From Nocardioidaceae bacterium (GTDB taxonomy: Bacteria > Actinomycetota > Actinomycetes > Propionibacteriales > Nocardioidaceae): DNA of 56,798 nt. Numbering within the stretch: position 1 is the stretch's first letter; every line of letters begins with the position of its first letter. Location: contig JAICKK010000002.1 of assembly GCA_025927955.1 (NCBI GenBank), positions 1 through 56,798 on the forward strand, written 5' to 3'. Below the pieces are notes generated by a model. It had not been told where the DNA came from, did not search any database, and was given only the letters and a program-made list of their open reading frames with translations. Made by a program: the position numbers and the translations under genes. Positions 19,242 to 27,641 of this stretch are shown piece by piece.

Positions 19242-20995
19242 GCACCGGCACCCGCGCCGACCCCAGCGTGCTGTCCTCCAGCGCCGTCATGGCAGCCGGG
19301 ACCGTGGTCTCCCGGCTCAGCGGCTTCGTGCGCAACGCCATGCTGGTCGCCGCGCTCGGCACCGCCCTGCACGCCGACGTGTTCACGATCGCGAACACCA
19401 TCCCGAACATGCTCTACATCCTGCTGGCCGGTGGCGTCTTCAACGCCGTGCTGGTGCCGCAGCTGGTCCGGGCGCAGAAGCACGACCCCGACGGCGGCGA
19501 GGGCTACACCCGACGGGTGATCACGCTCGCCGCGGTGTTCCTCGCCGGGGTCAGCGCGGTGCTGGTGATCGCGGCGCCGCTGCTGATGCGGCTGTTCCTC
19601 ACCGGCAGCTTCTTCAGCCCGGACCTCGCGGCGCAGCGGGAGTCCGTGGTCGCCTTCGCCCGGTTCTGCCTGCCGCAGGTCTTCTTCTACGGCATGTTCG
19701 TGCTGGTCGGCCAGGTGCTCAACGCCCGGGGGTCGTTCGGCCCGATGATGTGGGCGCCGATCGCGAACAACGTGATCTCCGTGGCCGTTCTCGGGGTGTA
19801 CCTGTGGTTCTTCGGTCCGGTCCACGACCTGTGCCGGGCGGGGGTCAGCGACCCGGCGGCGCTCGCCGGCCCGGCGTCCTCCGTCGGCGGGTACACCACG
19901 GGCCAGGAGCTGCTGCTGGGTCTGGGCTCCACCGTCGGCATCGCCGTGCAGCTGCTCATCCTGCTGCCGTACCTGCGACGCGCCGGGTTCACCTTCCGCC
20001 CACGGCTGGACCTGCGCGGCACCGGCCTCGGGCACACGCTGCGGCTCGGCGTGTGGACGGTGCTGTTCGTGGTGGTCAACCAGATCGCCTACACCGTGGT
20101 GGTCCGGATCGCCTCGTCGGGCACCGCCGACGCCGCGACCGGCGTGTGCCACAGCACGCAGAGCGGCACGGGGTACACGATCTACTCCACCGCGTTCCTG
20201 CTGGTCATGGTCCCGCACTCGATCGCGACCGTCTCGCTCGCGACCGCCATGCTGCCCCGGCTGTCGGGGTTCGCCGCCGACACGAACCTGCGCGGCGTGG
20301 CGGGCCAGGTCGCGGAGACGCTGCGCACGACGTACGCGCTCATCGTGCCGTTCGCGATCCTGCTGCCGGTCATCTCCCTGGACCTGTCCAACGTCATGAT
20401 CGGGTACGGCGCGGCGCGGCACAGCGTGCCGCAGTTCGCCACCTCGCTGGCCCTCTTCGCGCCGGGACTGGTGCTGTTCACCGCGCACTACCTGGTGCTG
20501 CGCGGCTTCTACGCGCTGGAGCGCAACCGCACCGTGTTCTGGGTGCAGTGCGTCATCGCGGCCACCAACGTCGGGCTCGCGGTCGCGCTGACCCGGCAGG
20601 TCTCCCCCGCGCACACCGCGCCGCGGCTCGTGCTGGCCTACGCCGGGTCCTACCTGGTCGGCGCCCTGGTGTCCTACAGCGTGCTGCGCCGGGTGCTCGG
20701 CGGACTGGAGACCCCGGTCCTGGTCCGGTTCCTGGTGCGGCTGGTGATCGCCTCCGTGCTCGCGGTGGCCGTCGCCTGGGCGGTCCGCACCGGGCTCGAG
20801 GCGGCGTGGTCCGCGGCCGGGGCGACCGGAGGGCAGGGCGCCAGCACCTCCGGCACGGCCAAGGCGGAGGCGGTCGCGACGCTGGCGCTAACGGTGCTGG
20901 CCGACGTGGCGGTGCTGCTAGTCGCGGCCCGTGCGATGCGCATCACCGAGGTCACCGCCGTGGTGCGCGCGGTCACCGGCCGGCTGCGCCGCTGA
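19238..20995 (+). CDS. murJ: lipid II flippase MurJ (MviN)
   Basis: About 585 residues with some 14 hydrophobic segments. The N-terminal block (SRLSGFVRNAMLVAALG), NTIPNMLYILLAGGVFNAVLVPQLVRA and the later PHSIATVSLATAMLPRLS are typical of MurJ. It moves lipid II across the cytoplasmic membrane for peptidoglycan synthesis. ATG overlaps the previous stop (ATGA). Mycobacterial MviN is about twice as long because it carries a fused pseudokinase and extracytoplasmic domain; here those are in the next gene. Confidence 0.95.
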   Translation: MSTGTRADPSVLSSSAVMAAGTVVSRLSGFVRNAMLVAALGTALHADVFTIANTIPNMLYILLAGGVFNAVLVPQLVRAQKHDPDGGEGYTRRVITLAAVFLAGVSAVLVIAAPLLMRLFLTGSFFSPDLAAQRESVVAFARFCLPQVFFYGMFVLVGQVLNARGSFGPMMWAPIANNVISVAVLGVYLWFFGPVHDLCRAGVSDPAALAGPASSVGGYTTGQELLLGLGSTVGIAVQLLILLPYLRRAGFTFRPRLDLRGTGLGHTLRLGVWTVLFVVVNQIAYTVVVRIASSGTADAATGVCHSTQSGTGYTIYSTAFLLVMVPHSIATVSLATAMLPRLSGFAADTNLRGVAGQVAETLRTTYALIVPFAILLPVISLDLSNVMIGYGAARHSVPQFATSLALFAPGLVLFTAHYLVLRGFYALERNRTVFWVQCVIAATNVGLAVALTRQVSPAHTAPRLVLAYAGSYLVGALVSYSVLRRVLGGLETPVLVRFLVRLVIASVLAVAVAWAVRTGLEAAWSAAGATGGQGASTSGTAKAEAVATLALTVLADVAVLLVAARAMRITEVTAVVRAVTGRLRR

Positions 20996-21123
20996 TCTGC
21001 GCTCGCTCCGCTCACGCGTGTCCGCCGCGTGTCGAGAGGACGTCGACCGCACGCCCGTAGCATGGGGCCGACCGCTGACGACGGCGGCGGCTCCACGAGC
21101 GGGGACGAACGGAGAGGGAACAG

Positions 21124-23031
21124 GTGGGCGGCACACCACTGGGACCCGGCAGCCTCCTCGCCGGCCGGTTCGCGCTCGACGACCTGCTCGACGAGAGCGA
21201 GGGCGCGCGGCTGTGGCGGGCCACGGACCGGGTGCTGGCCCGCAGCGTGGCCGTCCACGTGCTCGCGTCCTCCGACGCGCGCGCCGAGGCGGTGCTGACC
21301 GCCGCCCGCACCTCCGCGCTGGTCAGCGACGTGCGCCTGCTGCGGGTGCTGGACGCGGCCGCCGAGAACGGCGTCGTCTACGTCGTCAACGAGTGGGGCG
21401 CCGGCGTCTCCCTCGACCGCCTGGTCGCCGACGGGCCCCTGGCGCCGCGCAGGGCGGCGTGGGTGGCCCGCGAGGTCGCCGACGCGATCGCCACCGCCCA
21501 CCGGCACGGCGTCGCCCACGGTCGCCTACTGCCCGAGAACGTCATGGTGACCGAGGCCGGCTCGGTGAAGGTCATCGGCTTCGTCGTGTCCTCCGTCCTG
21601 CACAGCACCCCCGACTTCACCCACCAGCGGGTCACCGGAGGGGAGCCGCTCGACGCGTTCGAGGCCGACGTGGTCAACCTCGGTGCGCTGCTGTACACCG
21701 GGCTGGTGGGCCGCTGGCCGGGCACCGAGGGGTCCGTGGTCGCGCCGGCGCCCGCGGAGCACGGCCGGCCGCTGCGGCCCCGCCAGGTCCGCGCGGGGGT
21801 GCCCCGGCCCCTGGACGCGATCTGCGAGCGGGTGCTCAACGGCGACCAGCACAGCCAGGTGGTCCCCCTGCACTCGGCCCACGAGGTGTACGCCGCGCTC
21901 AGCGACTACATCGGTGACGGCGTGGCCGCGGACGCCGTGGACGCCCCCACCGTCGGCCGCTCTGCCTCCGGGGCCTCCGGGGCCTCCGGGGCCGCCGGGG
22001 CCGCCGGGGCCGCCGCGAGCGCCGGAGGGGATCCCGACGCCACCACGGCGATCGACCACGACGACCTGTTCGGTGAGCCGGCGGAGCCCGACACCGAGGA
22101 GACCCCGACCCAGGACGGGACCGCGCCGACCGACCCGGATGCGACCCAGGCGGGGGTGCCGGCGTTCGCCGACGACACCTCCGGCATGCCGGCGGCACCC
22201 GGAGGGGGGCGGCCGCTGTTCGCCGACGAGGGCGTGACCACCACGGCCACCGGGACGGGCACCCCCGGACCGCCCGCCGGGCCGGCCCCGGCGCGAGCCG
22301 CAGGACCGGCCGCTGAACCGGACCCGGGATCCGACAGGGGGGTCGGGGGGTCCGGGGACGCGGGACGCCCGCCGGAGCCTGAGCCGGCACCGTGGCCGGA
22401 GCAGGACCGGTCCGGTGGCCGGCCCGGGGGGGTACGCAGGGGGCTGCGGCTGGCGGTGGTCGTCTGCGCGCTCCTGCTCGTGGCCGTGGTCGTCGTCGTG
22501 GGCCTCAAGCTCTCCGGCGGCCGGGGCGGCGCACCCGCCGCCGGTGGCGGGTCGCGCGGCTCGAGTGGCCCGTCGCCGTCCGCAGGCCCGGTCAGGATCG
22601 CCGACGTCAGCGACTTCGACCCGCAGGGGAACCCGCCGCGCGAGAACCCGGACCTTGCCCCGCTGGCGATCGACGGGCACCCCAGCACGTCGTGGCACAC
22701 GAGCACCTACTTCGACCAGTTCCCCAAGCTCAAGACCGGCGTCGGCCTGCTGCTCGACCTCGGCCACCCGGCCCGGGTCGGCGGGGTGCGCGTGCGGCTC
22801 GAGGGACGGCCGACGTCCCTGGAGGTGCTGGCCGCCCCGGGCGCCCACCAGGCCCCCACGACCACCAGGGGGCTGCGCACCGTCGCGACCCGCAAGGACG
22901 CCGGCACCAAGGTCGACCTCTCGCTCACCAAGCCGGTCACCACCCGCTGGCTGGTGGTCTGGCTGACGTCGCTGCCACGGGTCTCGGGCGGCTACGAGGG
23001 CACGGTCTCGGAGGTCGCGGTCCGCTCATGA
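21124..23031 (+). CDS. membrane-anchored pseudokinase with C-terminal discoidin-like domain (MurJ partner)
   Basis: 632 residues. A protein-kinase fold (about 12-270) lacks every catalytic residue: the ATP lysine is His45 (SVAVHVL), HRD is H132-G-R134, and DFG is G152-F-V154. A Pro/Gly/Asp-rich linker with 9-bp repeats follows, then one transmembrane helix (about 440-466) and an extracytoplasmic beta domain (about 490-632) with the discoidin-like pattern IDGHPSTSWHTSTYF and LLLDLGHPARVGGVRVRL. In mycobacteria the equivalent pseudokinase, fused to MviN, is phosphorylated by PknB and recruits FhaA to restrain lipid II export. The same role is inferred. GTG start with GAGAGGGAA upstream; 128-base gap after murJ. 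FhaA and PknB are not in this window. Confidence 0.85.
   Translation: MGGTPLGPGSLLAGRFALDDLLDESEGARLWRATDRVLARSVAVHVLASSDARAEAVLTAARTSALVSDVRLLRVLDAAAENGVVYVVNEWGAGVSLDRLVADGPLAPRRAAWVAREVADAIATAHRHGVAHGRLLPENVMVTEAGSVKVIGFVVSSVLHSTPDFTHQRVTGGEPLDAFEADVVNLGALLYTGLVGRWPGTEGSVVAPAPAEHGRPLRPRQVRAGVPRPLDAICERVLNGDQHSQVVPLHSAHEVYAALSDYIGDGVAADAVDAPTVGRSASGASGASGAAGAAGAAASAGGDPDATTAIDHDDLFGEPAEPDTEETPTQDGTAPTDPDATQAGVPAFADDTSGMPAAPGGGRPLFADEGVTTTATGTGTPGPPAGPAPARAAGPAAEPDPGSDRGVGGSGDAGRPPEPEPAPWPEQDRSGGRPGGVRRGLRLAVVVCALLLVAVVVVVGLKLSGGRGGAPAAGGGSRGSSGPSPSAGPVRIADVSDFDPQGNPPRENPDLAPLAIDGHPSTSWHTSTYFDQFPKLKTGVGLLLDLGHPARVGGVRVRLEGRPTSLEVLAAPGAHQAPTTTRGLRTVATRKDAGTKVDLSLTKPVTTRWLVVWLTSLPRVSGGYEGTVSEVAVRS
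21961..22020 (+). repeat. 9-bp tandem repeats encoding GAS/GAA units
   Basis: Six or so units of the type GCCTCCGGG or GCCGCCGGG in the pseudokinase linker, encoding an Ala/Gly/Ser run in a region predicted to be disordered. Confidence 0.65.
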
Positions 23032-23771
23032 CAGGCACGGACGGCCCGGTGGCCGCCGACCCTGAGGAGCCCGACGACCGTGCCCTGCTGCGTGCCCACG
23101 TCCGTGGCGACGCCGACGCCTTCGGAGTGCTGTTCGGCCGGCACCGCGAGCGGCTGTGGGCGGTGGCCCTGCGCACGACCGGCGACCCGGAGGAGGCCGC
23201 CGACGCGCTCCAGGACGCGATGGTCTCGGCGTTCCGCCGGGCCGGCTCCTTCCGTGGCGACTCCGCGGTCACGACGTGGCTGCACCGGATCGTGGTCAAC
23301 GCCTGCCTGGACCGGATGCGCCGCCGGAGGGTGCGGCTGGCCGACCCCCTGCCGGACGGCGACCTGCCGGGACCGGGCGGGACGTCCAGCCCTGCCGCCC
23401 GGAGCACGAGCATCGGGCCGGGGAGCGGCGTCCCGGCCTCGGCGGAGGTCGCCGACCCGGCCGACCTGGCCGTCGACCACGAGCGGCGCGCCGCCGTCCT
23501 GGCGGCGCTGCAGACGCTGCCCCACGAGCAGCGGGCCGCCCTGGTCCTCGTCGACATGGAGGGCTACTCCGTCGAGGAGGCGGCGGCGATCCTGGAGTGC
23601 GCCCCCGGCACGGTCAAGAGCCGCTGCTCGCGAGGGCGCGCCCGCCTGCTGCCGCTGCTGGTGGCGCACCGGGGCGCAGGGGGGAACCGGGACGACGCCC
23701 CGCGCGTCCCAGCCGGTGACGGGGACACGGCAGGTGGAGGGACGGACGGGGAAGGAGGCGCGGCGCGGTGA
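23028..23771 (+). CDS. sigM: ECF RNA polymerase sigma factor, SigM-like
   Basis: 247 residues. Region 2 (about 28-98) includes LFGRHRERLWAVALRTTGDPEEAADALQDAMVSAFRRAGSFRG and TWLHRIVVNACLDRMRRR; region 4 (about 160-210) includes LPHEQRAALVLVDMEGYSVEEAAAILECAPGTVKSRCSRGRARL. Between them is a longer than usual acidic, Pro/Ser-rich linker. ATG overlaps the pseudokinase stop (ATGA). Position between the murJ/pseudokinase pair and an anti-sigma gene matches mycobacterial sigM (Rv3911). Target promoters are unknown. Confidence 0.88.
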   Translation: MTGTDGPVAADPEEPDDRALLRAHVRGDADAFGVLFGRHRERLWAVALRTTGDPEEAADALQDAMVSAFRRAGSFRGDSAVTTWLHRIVVNACLDRMRRRRVRLADPLPDGDLPGPGGTSSPAARSTSIGPGSGVPASAEVADPADLAVDHERRAAVLAALQTLPHEQRAALVLVDMEGYSVEEAAAILECAPGTVKSRCSRGRARLLPLLVAHRGAGGNRDDAPRVPAGDGDTAGGGTDGEGGAAR

Positions 23772-24634
23772 CGCCCGAGCAGGAGGAGCAGGTACGGCGC
23801 GCGCTGGGTGCGGTGGCCCGGCACGAGCCCGTGACGCCGTTGCCCGCGGACGTCGCCGGCCGCCTCGACGCGGTGCTCGCCGGCCTGACCGGCCCCGAGG
23901 AGGGCTCCGAGCCCGGCGGCGCCCACGCCGCGACGGGCGGACCCGGGCGGCGTCACCGCCGCTGGTCCACCGTGCTGGTCGCCGCCGCGGCGGCGGCCGT
24001 GGTGGTGCTCGCCGGCGGCGTCGTCGGGCTGCGCGAGCTCACCGGCTCCGGTGGGTCGCACGCCGAGGCCGGGGCCGCGGCATCCGCCAGCAGGAGCCGC
24101 TCCGCGGCCACGGCCCAGGGGCCGGCGGCCCTCGGCTCCCGCCACCCGGTCGGCAGCACGCGAACCGTTCCGCTGCTGAGCAGCGCGACCCTGACCCGCG
24201 ACGTGCAACGCGTCGTCGACGGCGGGCCGGTCGCGGCGCCCCGGGGGTCGGCGGCGCAGGCGCACGAGGGGCGGGGGGCCGCGCCAGCCGCGTCCGGAGC
24301 CCCGCGAACCTCGATCCGGCCCCCAGCGGCGTCCTCCGGTCCGGTGTCGGGCCCGGTGTCAGGCCCGGTGTCAGGCCCGGTGTCAGGGCCGGTGTCAGGG
24401 CCGGTGTCAGGGCCGGGATCGGGGCCCGTCACCCTGGCCCCCCCGGCCGGCCGGCCGATTACGGGCTGTGCGCCACCACCGGTCGGTCCGGACGTGCGGC
24501 TGCTCGGCGTACGCCTCGACCGCCGGCCCGCCTGGCTGGCCGTGCCGGTCGCTGCGGGCACCCGCGTCGCGCGGGTCTACGCCTGCGGCTCGACGGGCAC
24601 GCCGCTGGCCACCGCCACCGTGCACGTGCCCTGA
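23768..24634 (+). CDS. membrane protein, probable anti-sigma factor for the adjacent ECF sigma
   Basis: 288 residues. A short cytoplasmic N-terminus (EQEEQVRRALGAVARHEPVTPLPADVAGRLDAVLAGL) resembles the sigma-binding part of SigM anti-sigma factors. One transmembrane helix (about 65-85) is followed by a long extracytoplasmic region with a (G-P-V-S)n run and a C-terminal domain with two Cys residues (CAPPPVGPDVRLLGVRLD; VYACGS) that may form a disulfide. GTG overlaps the sigma gene stop (GTGA). The role is inferred from position (Rv3912-like) and topology; no zinc-binding HxxxCxxC motif is present. Confidence 0.7.
   Translation: MTPEQEEQVRRALGAVARHEPVTPLPADVAGRLDAVLAGLTGPEEGSEPGGAHAATGGPGRRHRRWSTVLVAAAAAAVVVLAGGVVGLRELTGSGGSHAEAGAAASASRSRSAATAQGPAALGSRHPVGSTRTVPLLSSATLTRDVQRVVDGGPVAAPRGSAAQAHEGRGAAPAASGAPRTSIRPPAASSGPVSGPVSGPVSGPVSGPVSGPVSGPGSGPVTLAPPAGRPITGCAPPPVGPDVRLLGVRLDRRPAWLAVPVAAGTRVARVYACGSTGTPLATATVHVP
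24337..24414 (+). repeat. 12-bp tandem repeats encoding G-P-V-S units
   Basis: About six imperfect units of GGCCCGGTGTCA in the anti-sigma gene; units switch between GGCCC and GGGCC at the third codon position. The extracytoplasmic linker length could vary by slippage without frame loss. Confidence 0.75.
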
Positions 24635-24653
24635 GCCCGGGGGCGCGGGCAGG

Positions 24654-24679
24654 GGAATGTGCGCCGCCTAGGATCGGTT
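24654..24679 (+). promoter_or_regulatory. SigR/SigH-type promoter GGAAT-N18-GTT upstream of trxB
   Basis: GGAAT at 24654-24658 and GTT at 24677-24679 are separated by exactly 18 bases, the consensus for the Streptomyces SigR and mycobacterial SigH disulfide-stress sigma factors. trxB-trxA operons are known members of those regulons. The start would be near 24685, giving a leader of about 95 bases. Confidence 0.7.
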
Positions 24680-24725
24680 CACCCAGCGTGGGTCCGCGGC
24701 CCCGGACCACTCACCGCGACCCACC

Positions 24726-24755
24726 ATGAATCCCCATGAATCCCCATGAATCACC
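24726..24755 (+). repeat. three 10-bp direct repeats (ATGAATCCCC) in the trxB leader
   Basis: Units at 24726, 24736 and 24746 (the last with one change). As the unit is 10 bp, each ATG is in a different frame. The first opens a seven-codon ORF ending at 24749. The third opens a 14-codon ORF whose stop (24788-24790) overlaps the trxB start. No Shine-Dalgarno sequence is seen before them. Confidence 0.75.
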
Positions 24756-24779
24756 ACGACTGGAAGCGAGCTCTCCTCG

Positions 24780-25808
24780 ATGGCCTCTGACCTGCGCAAC
24801 GTGATCATCGTCGGCTCGGGCCCCGCGGGCTACACCGCCGCGGTCTACGCCGCGCGTGCCGACCTGGCGCCGCTGGTGTTCGAGGGATCGGTGACCGCCG
24901 GTGGAGCACTGATGAACACGACGGAGGTCGAGAACTTCCCCGGCTTCCGCGACGGCATCATGGGTCCCGCGCTGATGGACGAGATGCGCGCCCAGGCCGA
25001 GCGCTTCGGCGCCGAGCTGGTCCCCGACGACGTGACCGCGCTCGACCTCACCGGCGAGATCAAGGTGGTCACCGACGGCGGCGGCACCCAGCACCGGGCG
25101 CGCGCGGTGATCCTGGCCACCGGGTCGGGCTACCGCCGCCTGGGCATCGAGGGCGAGGACCGGCTCTCGGGGCACGGCGTGTCCTGGTGCGCCACCTGCG
25201 ACGGCTTCTTCTTCCGCGACCAGCACATCGCCGTGGTCGGGGGCGGGGACTCCGCCCTGGAGGAGGCCACCTTCCTGTCCCGCTTCGCGAGCAAGGTGAC
25301 GCTGGTGCACCGTCGCGGGGAGCTGCGCGCCTCGAAGATCATGCAGGCGCGGGCGTTCGCGGACCCCAAGATCGACTTCGCCTGGAACAGTGCCGTGGCG
25401 GAGGTCCACGGCGAGGACAAGCTGACCGGGCTCACGCTGGTCGACACCGTCACCGGCGAGCGTCGCCTGCTGCCGGCGACCGGCCTGTTCATCGCCATCG
25501 GGCACGACCCGCGCTCGGAGCTCCTCGGCGGCCAGGTCGACCTCGACGAGTCCGGGTACGTGCTGGTCGACCAGCCGTCGACCAGGACCAGCCTGCCGGG
25601 CGTGTTCGCCTGCGGGGACCTCGTCGACCACGTCTACCGTCAGGCCGTCACCGCCGCGGGCACCGGCTGCGCGGCGGCGCTGGACGCCGAGCGCTTCCTG
25701 GCCGCCCTCGACCACGAGGCCTCCTCGGGAGCGCAGGCCGAGGACAGCGTGCGCGAGGTCGAGGCGGCCGAGCTCCTCTCCGACCGGGTGCAGCCCGCCG
25801 ACGCCTGA
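24780..25808 (+). CDS. trxB: thioredoxin-disulfide reductase
   Basis: 342 residues. FAD-binding [10 protein letters not shown] (13-22), redox centre CATC (Cys137, Cys140), NADPH-binding [10 protein letters not shown] with HRR downstream, and the final FAD block [24 protein letters not shown]. It reduces thioredoxin with NADPH in the cytosol. A C-terminal extension of about 25 acidic residues follows the catalytic fold. Leader with a SigR-type promoter and short upstream ORFs; trxA follows 93 bases later. Confidence 0.97.
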   Translation: MASDLRNVIIVGSGPAGYTAAVYAARADLAPLVFEGSVTAGGALMNTTEVENFPGFRDGIMGPALMDEMRAQAERFGAELVPDDVTALDLTGEIKVVTDGGGTQHRARAVILATGSGYRRLGIEGEDRLSGHGVSWCATCDGFFFRDQHIAVVGGGDSALEEATFLSRFASKVTLVHRRGELRASKIMQARAFADPKIDFAWNSAVAEVHGEDKLTGLTLVDTVTGERRLLPATGLFIAIGHDPRSELLGGQVDLDESGYVLVDQPSTRTSLPGVFACGDLVDHVYRQAVTAAGTGCAAALDAERFLAALDHEASSGAQAEDSVREVEAAELLSDRVQPADA

Positions 25809-25816
25809 GCCCAGAG

Positions 25817-25842
25817 GGAAGAAATGTCCCCGGGGCCGTGTT
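25817..25842 (+). promoter_or_regulatory. second SigR-like promoter GGAAG-N18-GTT before trxA
   Basis: GGAAG at 25817-25821 and GTT at 25840-25842 with an 18-base spacer; the -35 differs from GGAAT at the last base. It would allow trxA to be transcribed apart from trxB. Confidence 0.45.
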
Positions 25843-25901
25843 CACTGGCTCCACGGGACGAACCAGACCCCCCGCACGACCATCCGAAGAAGGAGGCCCT
25901 C

Positions 25902-26228
25902 GTGGCCGAGATGCAAGCAGTCACCGACGCAGACTTCGACACCTCCGTACTGAAGTCCGACAAGCCCGTCCTCGTGGACTTCTGGGCGGAGTGGTGCGGC
26001 CCGTGCCGCCAGGTCGACCCGATCCTCAAGGAGATCGCCGCCGAGCACGGCGAGAAGCTGACGTTCGTGAAGATGAACGTGGACGAGAACCCGGTCACCC
26101 CCGCGACGTACCGGGTCACCGGCATCCCGACGCTGAACGTCTTCTCCAACGGGGAGCTCGTCAAGCAGATCGTCGGCGCCAAGCCGAAGGCCGCGCTCCT
26201 CGGGGAGCTCCAGGACTTCATCGCCTGA
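25902..26228 (+). CDS. trxA: thioredoxin
   Basis: About 108 residues, the standard length. Redox motif WCGPC (Cys32, Cys35), FWAEW before it and the cis-proline motif GIPTL. It reduces protein disulfides and ribonucleotide reductase and is recharged by TrxB. GTG start chosen because AAGGAGG precedes it by six bases; a longer reading from 25824 would prepend a non-conserved Pro-rich segment overlapping the promoter. Confidence 0.97.
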   Translation: MAEMQAVTDADFDTSVLKSDKPVLVDFWAEWCGPCRQVDPILKEIAAEHGEKLTFVKMNVDENPVTPATYRVTGIPTLNVFSNGELVKQIVGAKPKAALLGELQDFIA

Positions 26229-26271
26229 GGGCCGCCCAGCGCGGCGGATTCACCGGGGCCCCAGCGAATCC

Positions 26272-26307
26272 GGCACACCCCCGCCGTTGCCACGGCGGGG
26301 GTGTGCC
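26272..26307 (+). terminator. strong hairpin terminator after trxA
   Basis: A perfect 16-bp stem (GGCACACCCCCGCCGT paired with its complement at 26292-26307) with the four-base loop TGCC, followed by a weak T-rich TGTTCT. It closes the trxBA unit. Confidence 0.88.
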
Positions 26308-26429
26308 TGTTCTGGTGGGGCGAGGCCGGCTCGGTCTGTCGCGCTTGGAACGCACGCGCTGGTCTGTTTGAGTAGGGCCGGCCGTCCCGCACCTCGCGGA
26401 CCGTCCGCTCCCGCCGAGAGGAGGACACC

Positions 26430-27641
26430 GTGCCCGACGTCTCGACGTCCCGCCCCGCGTCCGTCCCGTTCGTGCCCGTCCCGCGGACCCACAGCGTCTT
26501 CCGTCTCGGCGACCGGGGACGTCCGGTGGCCGAGATCCGGTCCCGGCTGGAGCTTCTGGGCCTGGTCGGCGGCGAGTCGCCGCCGGACGCGTCCGCGCGC
26601 GAGGTCTTCGGTCCCGACCTGGACCGGGCCGTCCGGGCGTTCCAGCAGCAGCGCGGGCTGAGCGTCGACGGGGTCGTCGGGGTGGGCACCTACCGCATCC
26701 TCGAGGAGGCCCGCTGGCGCCTCGGGGACCGGTTGCTCACGCTGGTGCCCGGCAACGTGATGGCCGGCGACGACGTGCTCGCCCTGCAGCAGCGGCTGCT
26801 CGACCTGGGGTTCCAGGTCGGCAAGGTCGACGGCCGGTTCGGGTCGCAGACCGAGCGGGCGGTCCGCGACTTCCAGCGCAACGTCGGGGTGCCTCCGGAC
26901 GGCACGTGCGGTCCGGCCACCCTCAAGGCGCTCTCCCGCCTGGCCCCCCTCGTGCGCGGGGGCAGCCCCAACGCCCTTCGCGCCCAGGAGCGGCTGCGCC
27001 GGGACGGTCCCCAGCTGACCGGCAAGGTCGTGGTGGTGGACCCGTCCGTGGGCCGCTTCGTCGACCCCGCGATGCGCCGCAGCGCGGACGCCGTCACCAG
27101 CGACCTGGCGCGCCGCGTCGAGGGCCGGCTGGTGGCCACCGGTGTCCAGGCGTTCCTCACCAACACCGGGGGTGCCGACGAGACCACGGAGGCGGCCCGC
27201 GCCGAGTTCGCCAACCGGGCCGACGCGCACCTGTGCATCTCGCTGCAGGTCGACGCCTCGGACAACCCCGACGCCGCGGGGGTGTCCACGTACTACTACG
27301 GCTCGGAGGCGCACGGCGTCGTCTCCTCCGTGGGGGAGCGGTTCGCCGGGCTGGTGCAGCGCGAGATCGTGGCCCGCACCGACCTGGGCGACCTCCGCTC
27401 GCACGCCAAGACCTGGGACCTGCTGCGCCGCACGCGGATGCCGGCGGTCCGGCTCGACGCCGGCTACCTGACCAACACCGGTGACGCCGCCCGCCTGCTG
27501 GACCCGGCCTTCCGCGACGTCATCGCGGAGGCGGTCGTGGTGGCCGTGCAGCGGGTCTACCTCGACCCCGACCACGACGCCCAGACCGGGGTGCTGCGGC
27601 TCGGCGAGCTCCGCGAGGCGTTGCGGACGCGGCACCCCTGA
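26430..27641 (+). CDS. cwlM: CwlM-like protein, N-acetylmuramoyl-L-alanine amidase fold with degenerate active site
   Basis: 403 residues. Two peptidoglycan-binding-1 domains (about 24-95 and 105-172: LRLGDRG-type helix, RAVRAFQQQRGLSVDG; AVRDFQRNVGVPPDG) precede an amidase_3 fold (about 198-385). The zinc and catalytic residues seem lost: the DPGHGG motif reads DPSVGR (204-209), ISIHANA reads ISLQVDA (Gln273), and the catalytic Glu near the end is Asp343. There is no signal peptide. Mycobacterial CwlM (Rv3915, same position after trxA) is cytoplasmic and stimulates MurA when phosphorylated, and also contacts MurJ and FhaA. A regulatory role is inferred here. GTG start with GAGAGGAGG upstream. 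Confidence 0.88.
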   Translation: MPDVSTSRPASVPFVPVPRTHSVFRLGDRGRPVAEIRSRLELLGLVGGESPPDASAREVFGPDLDRAVRAFQQQRGLSVDGVVGVGTYRILEEARWRLGDRLLTLVPGNVMAGDDVLALQQRLLDLGFQVGKVDGRFGSQTERAVRDFQRNVGVPPDGTCGPATLKALSRLAPLVRGGSPNALRAQERLRRDGPQLTGKVVVVDPSVGRFVDPAMRRSADAVTSDLARRVEGRLVATGVQAFLTNTGGADETTEAARAEFANRADAHLCISLQVDASDNPDAAGVSTYYYGSEAHGVVSSVGERFAGLVQREIVARTDLGDLRSHAKTWDLLRRTRMPAVRLDAGYLTNTGDAARLLDPAFRDVIAEAVVVAVQRVYLDPDHDAQTGVLRLGELREALRTRHP

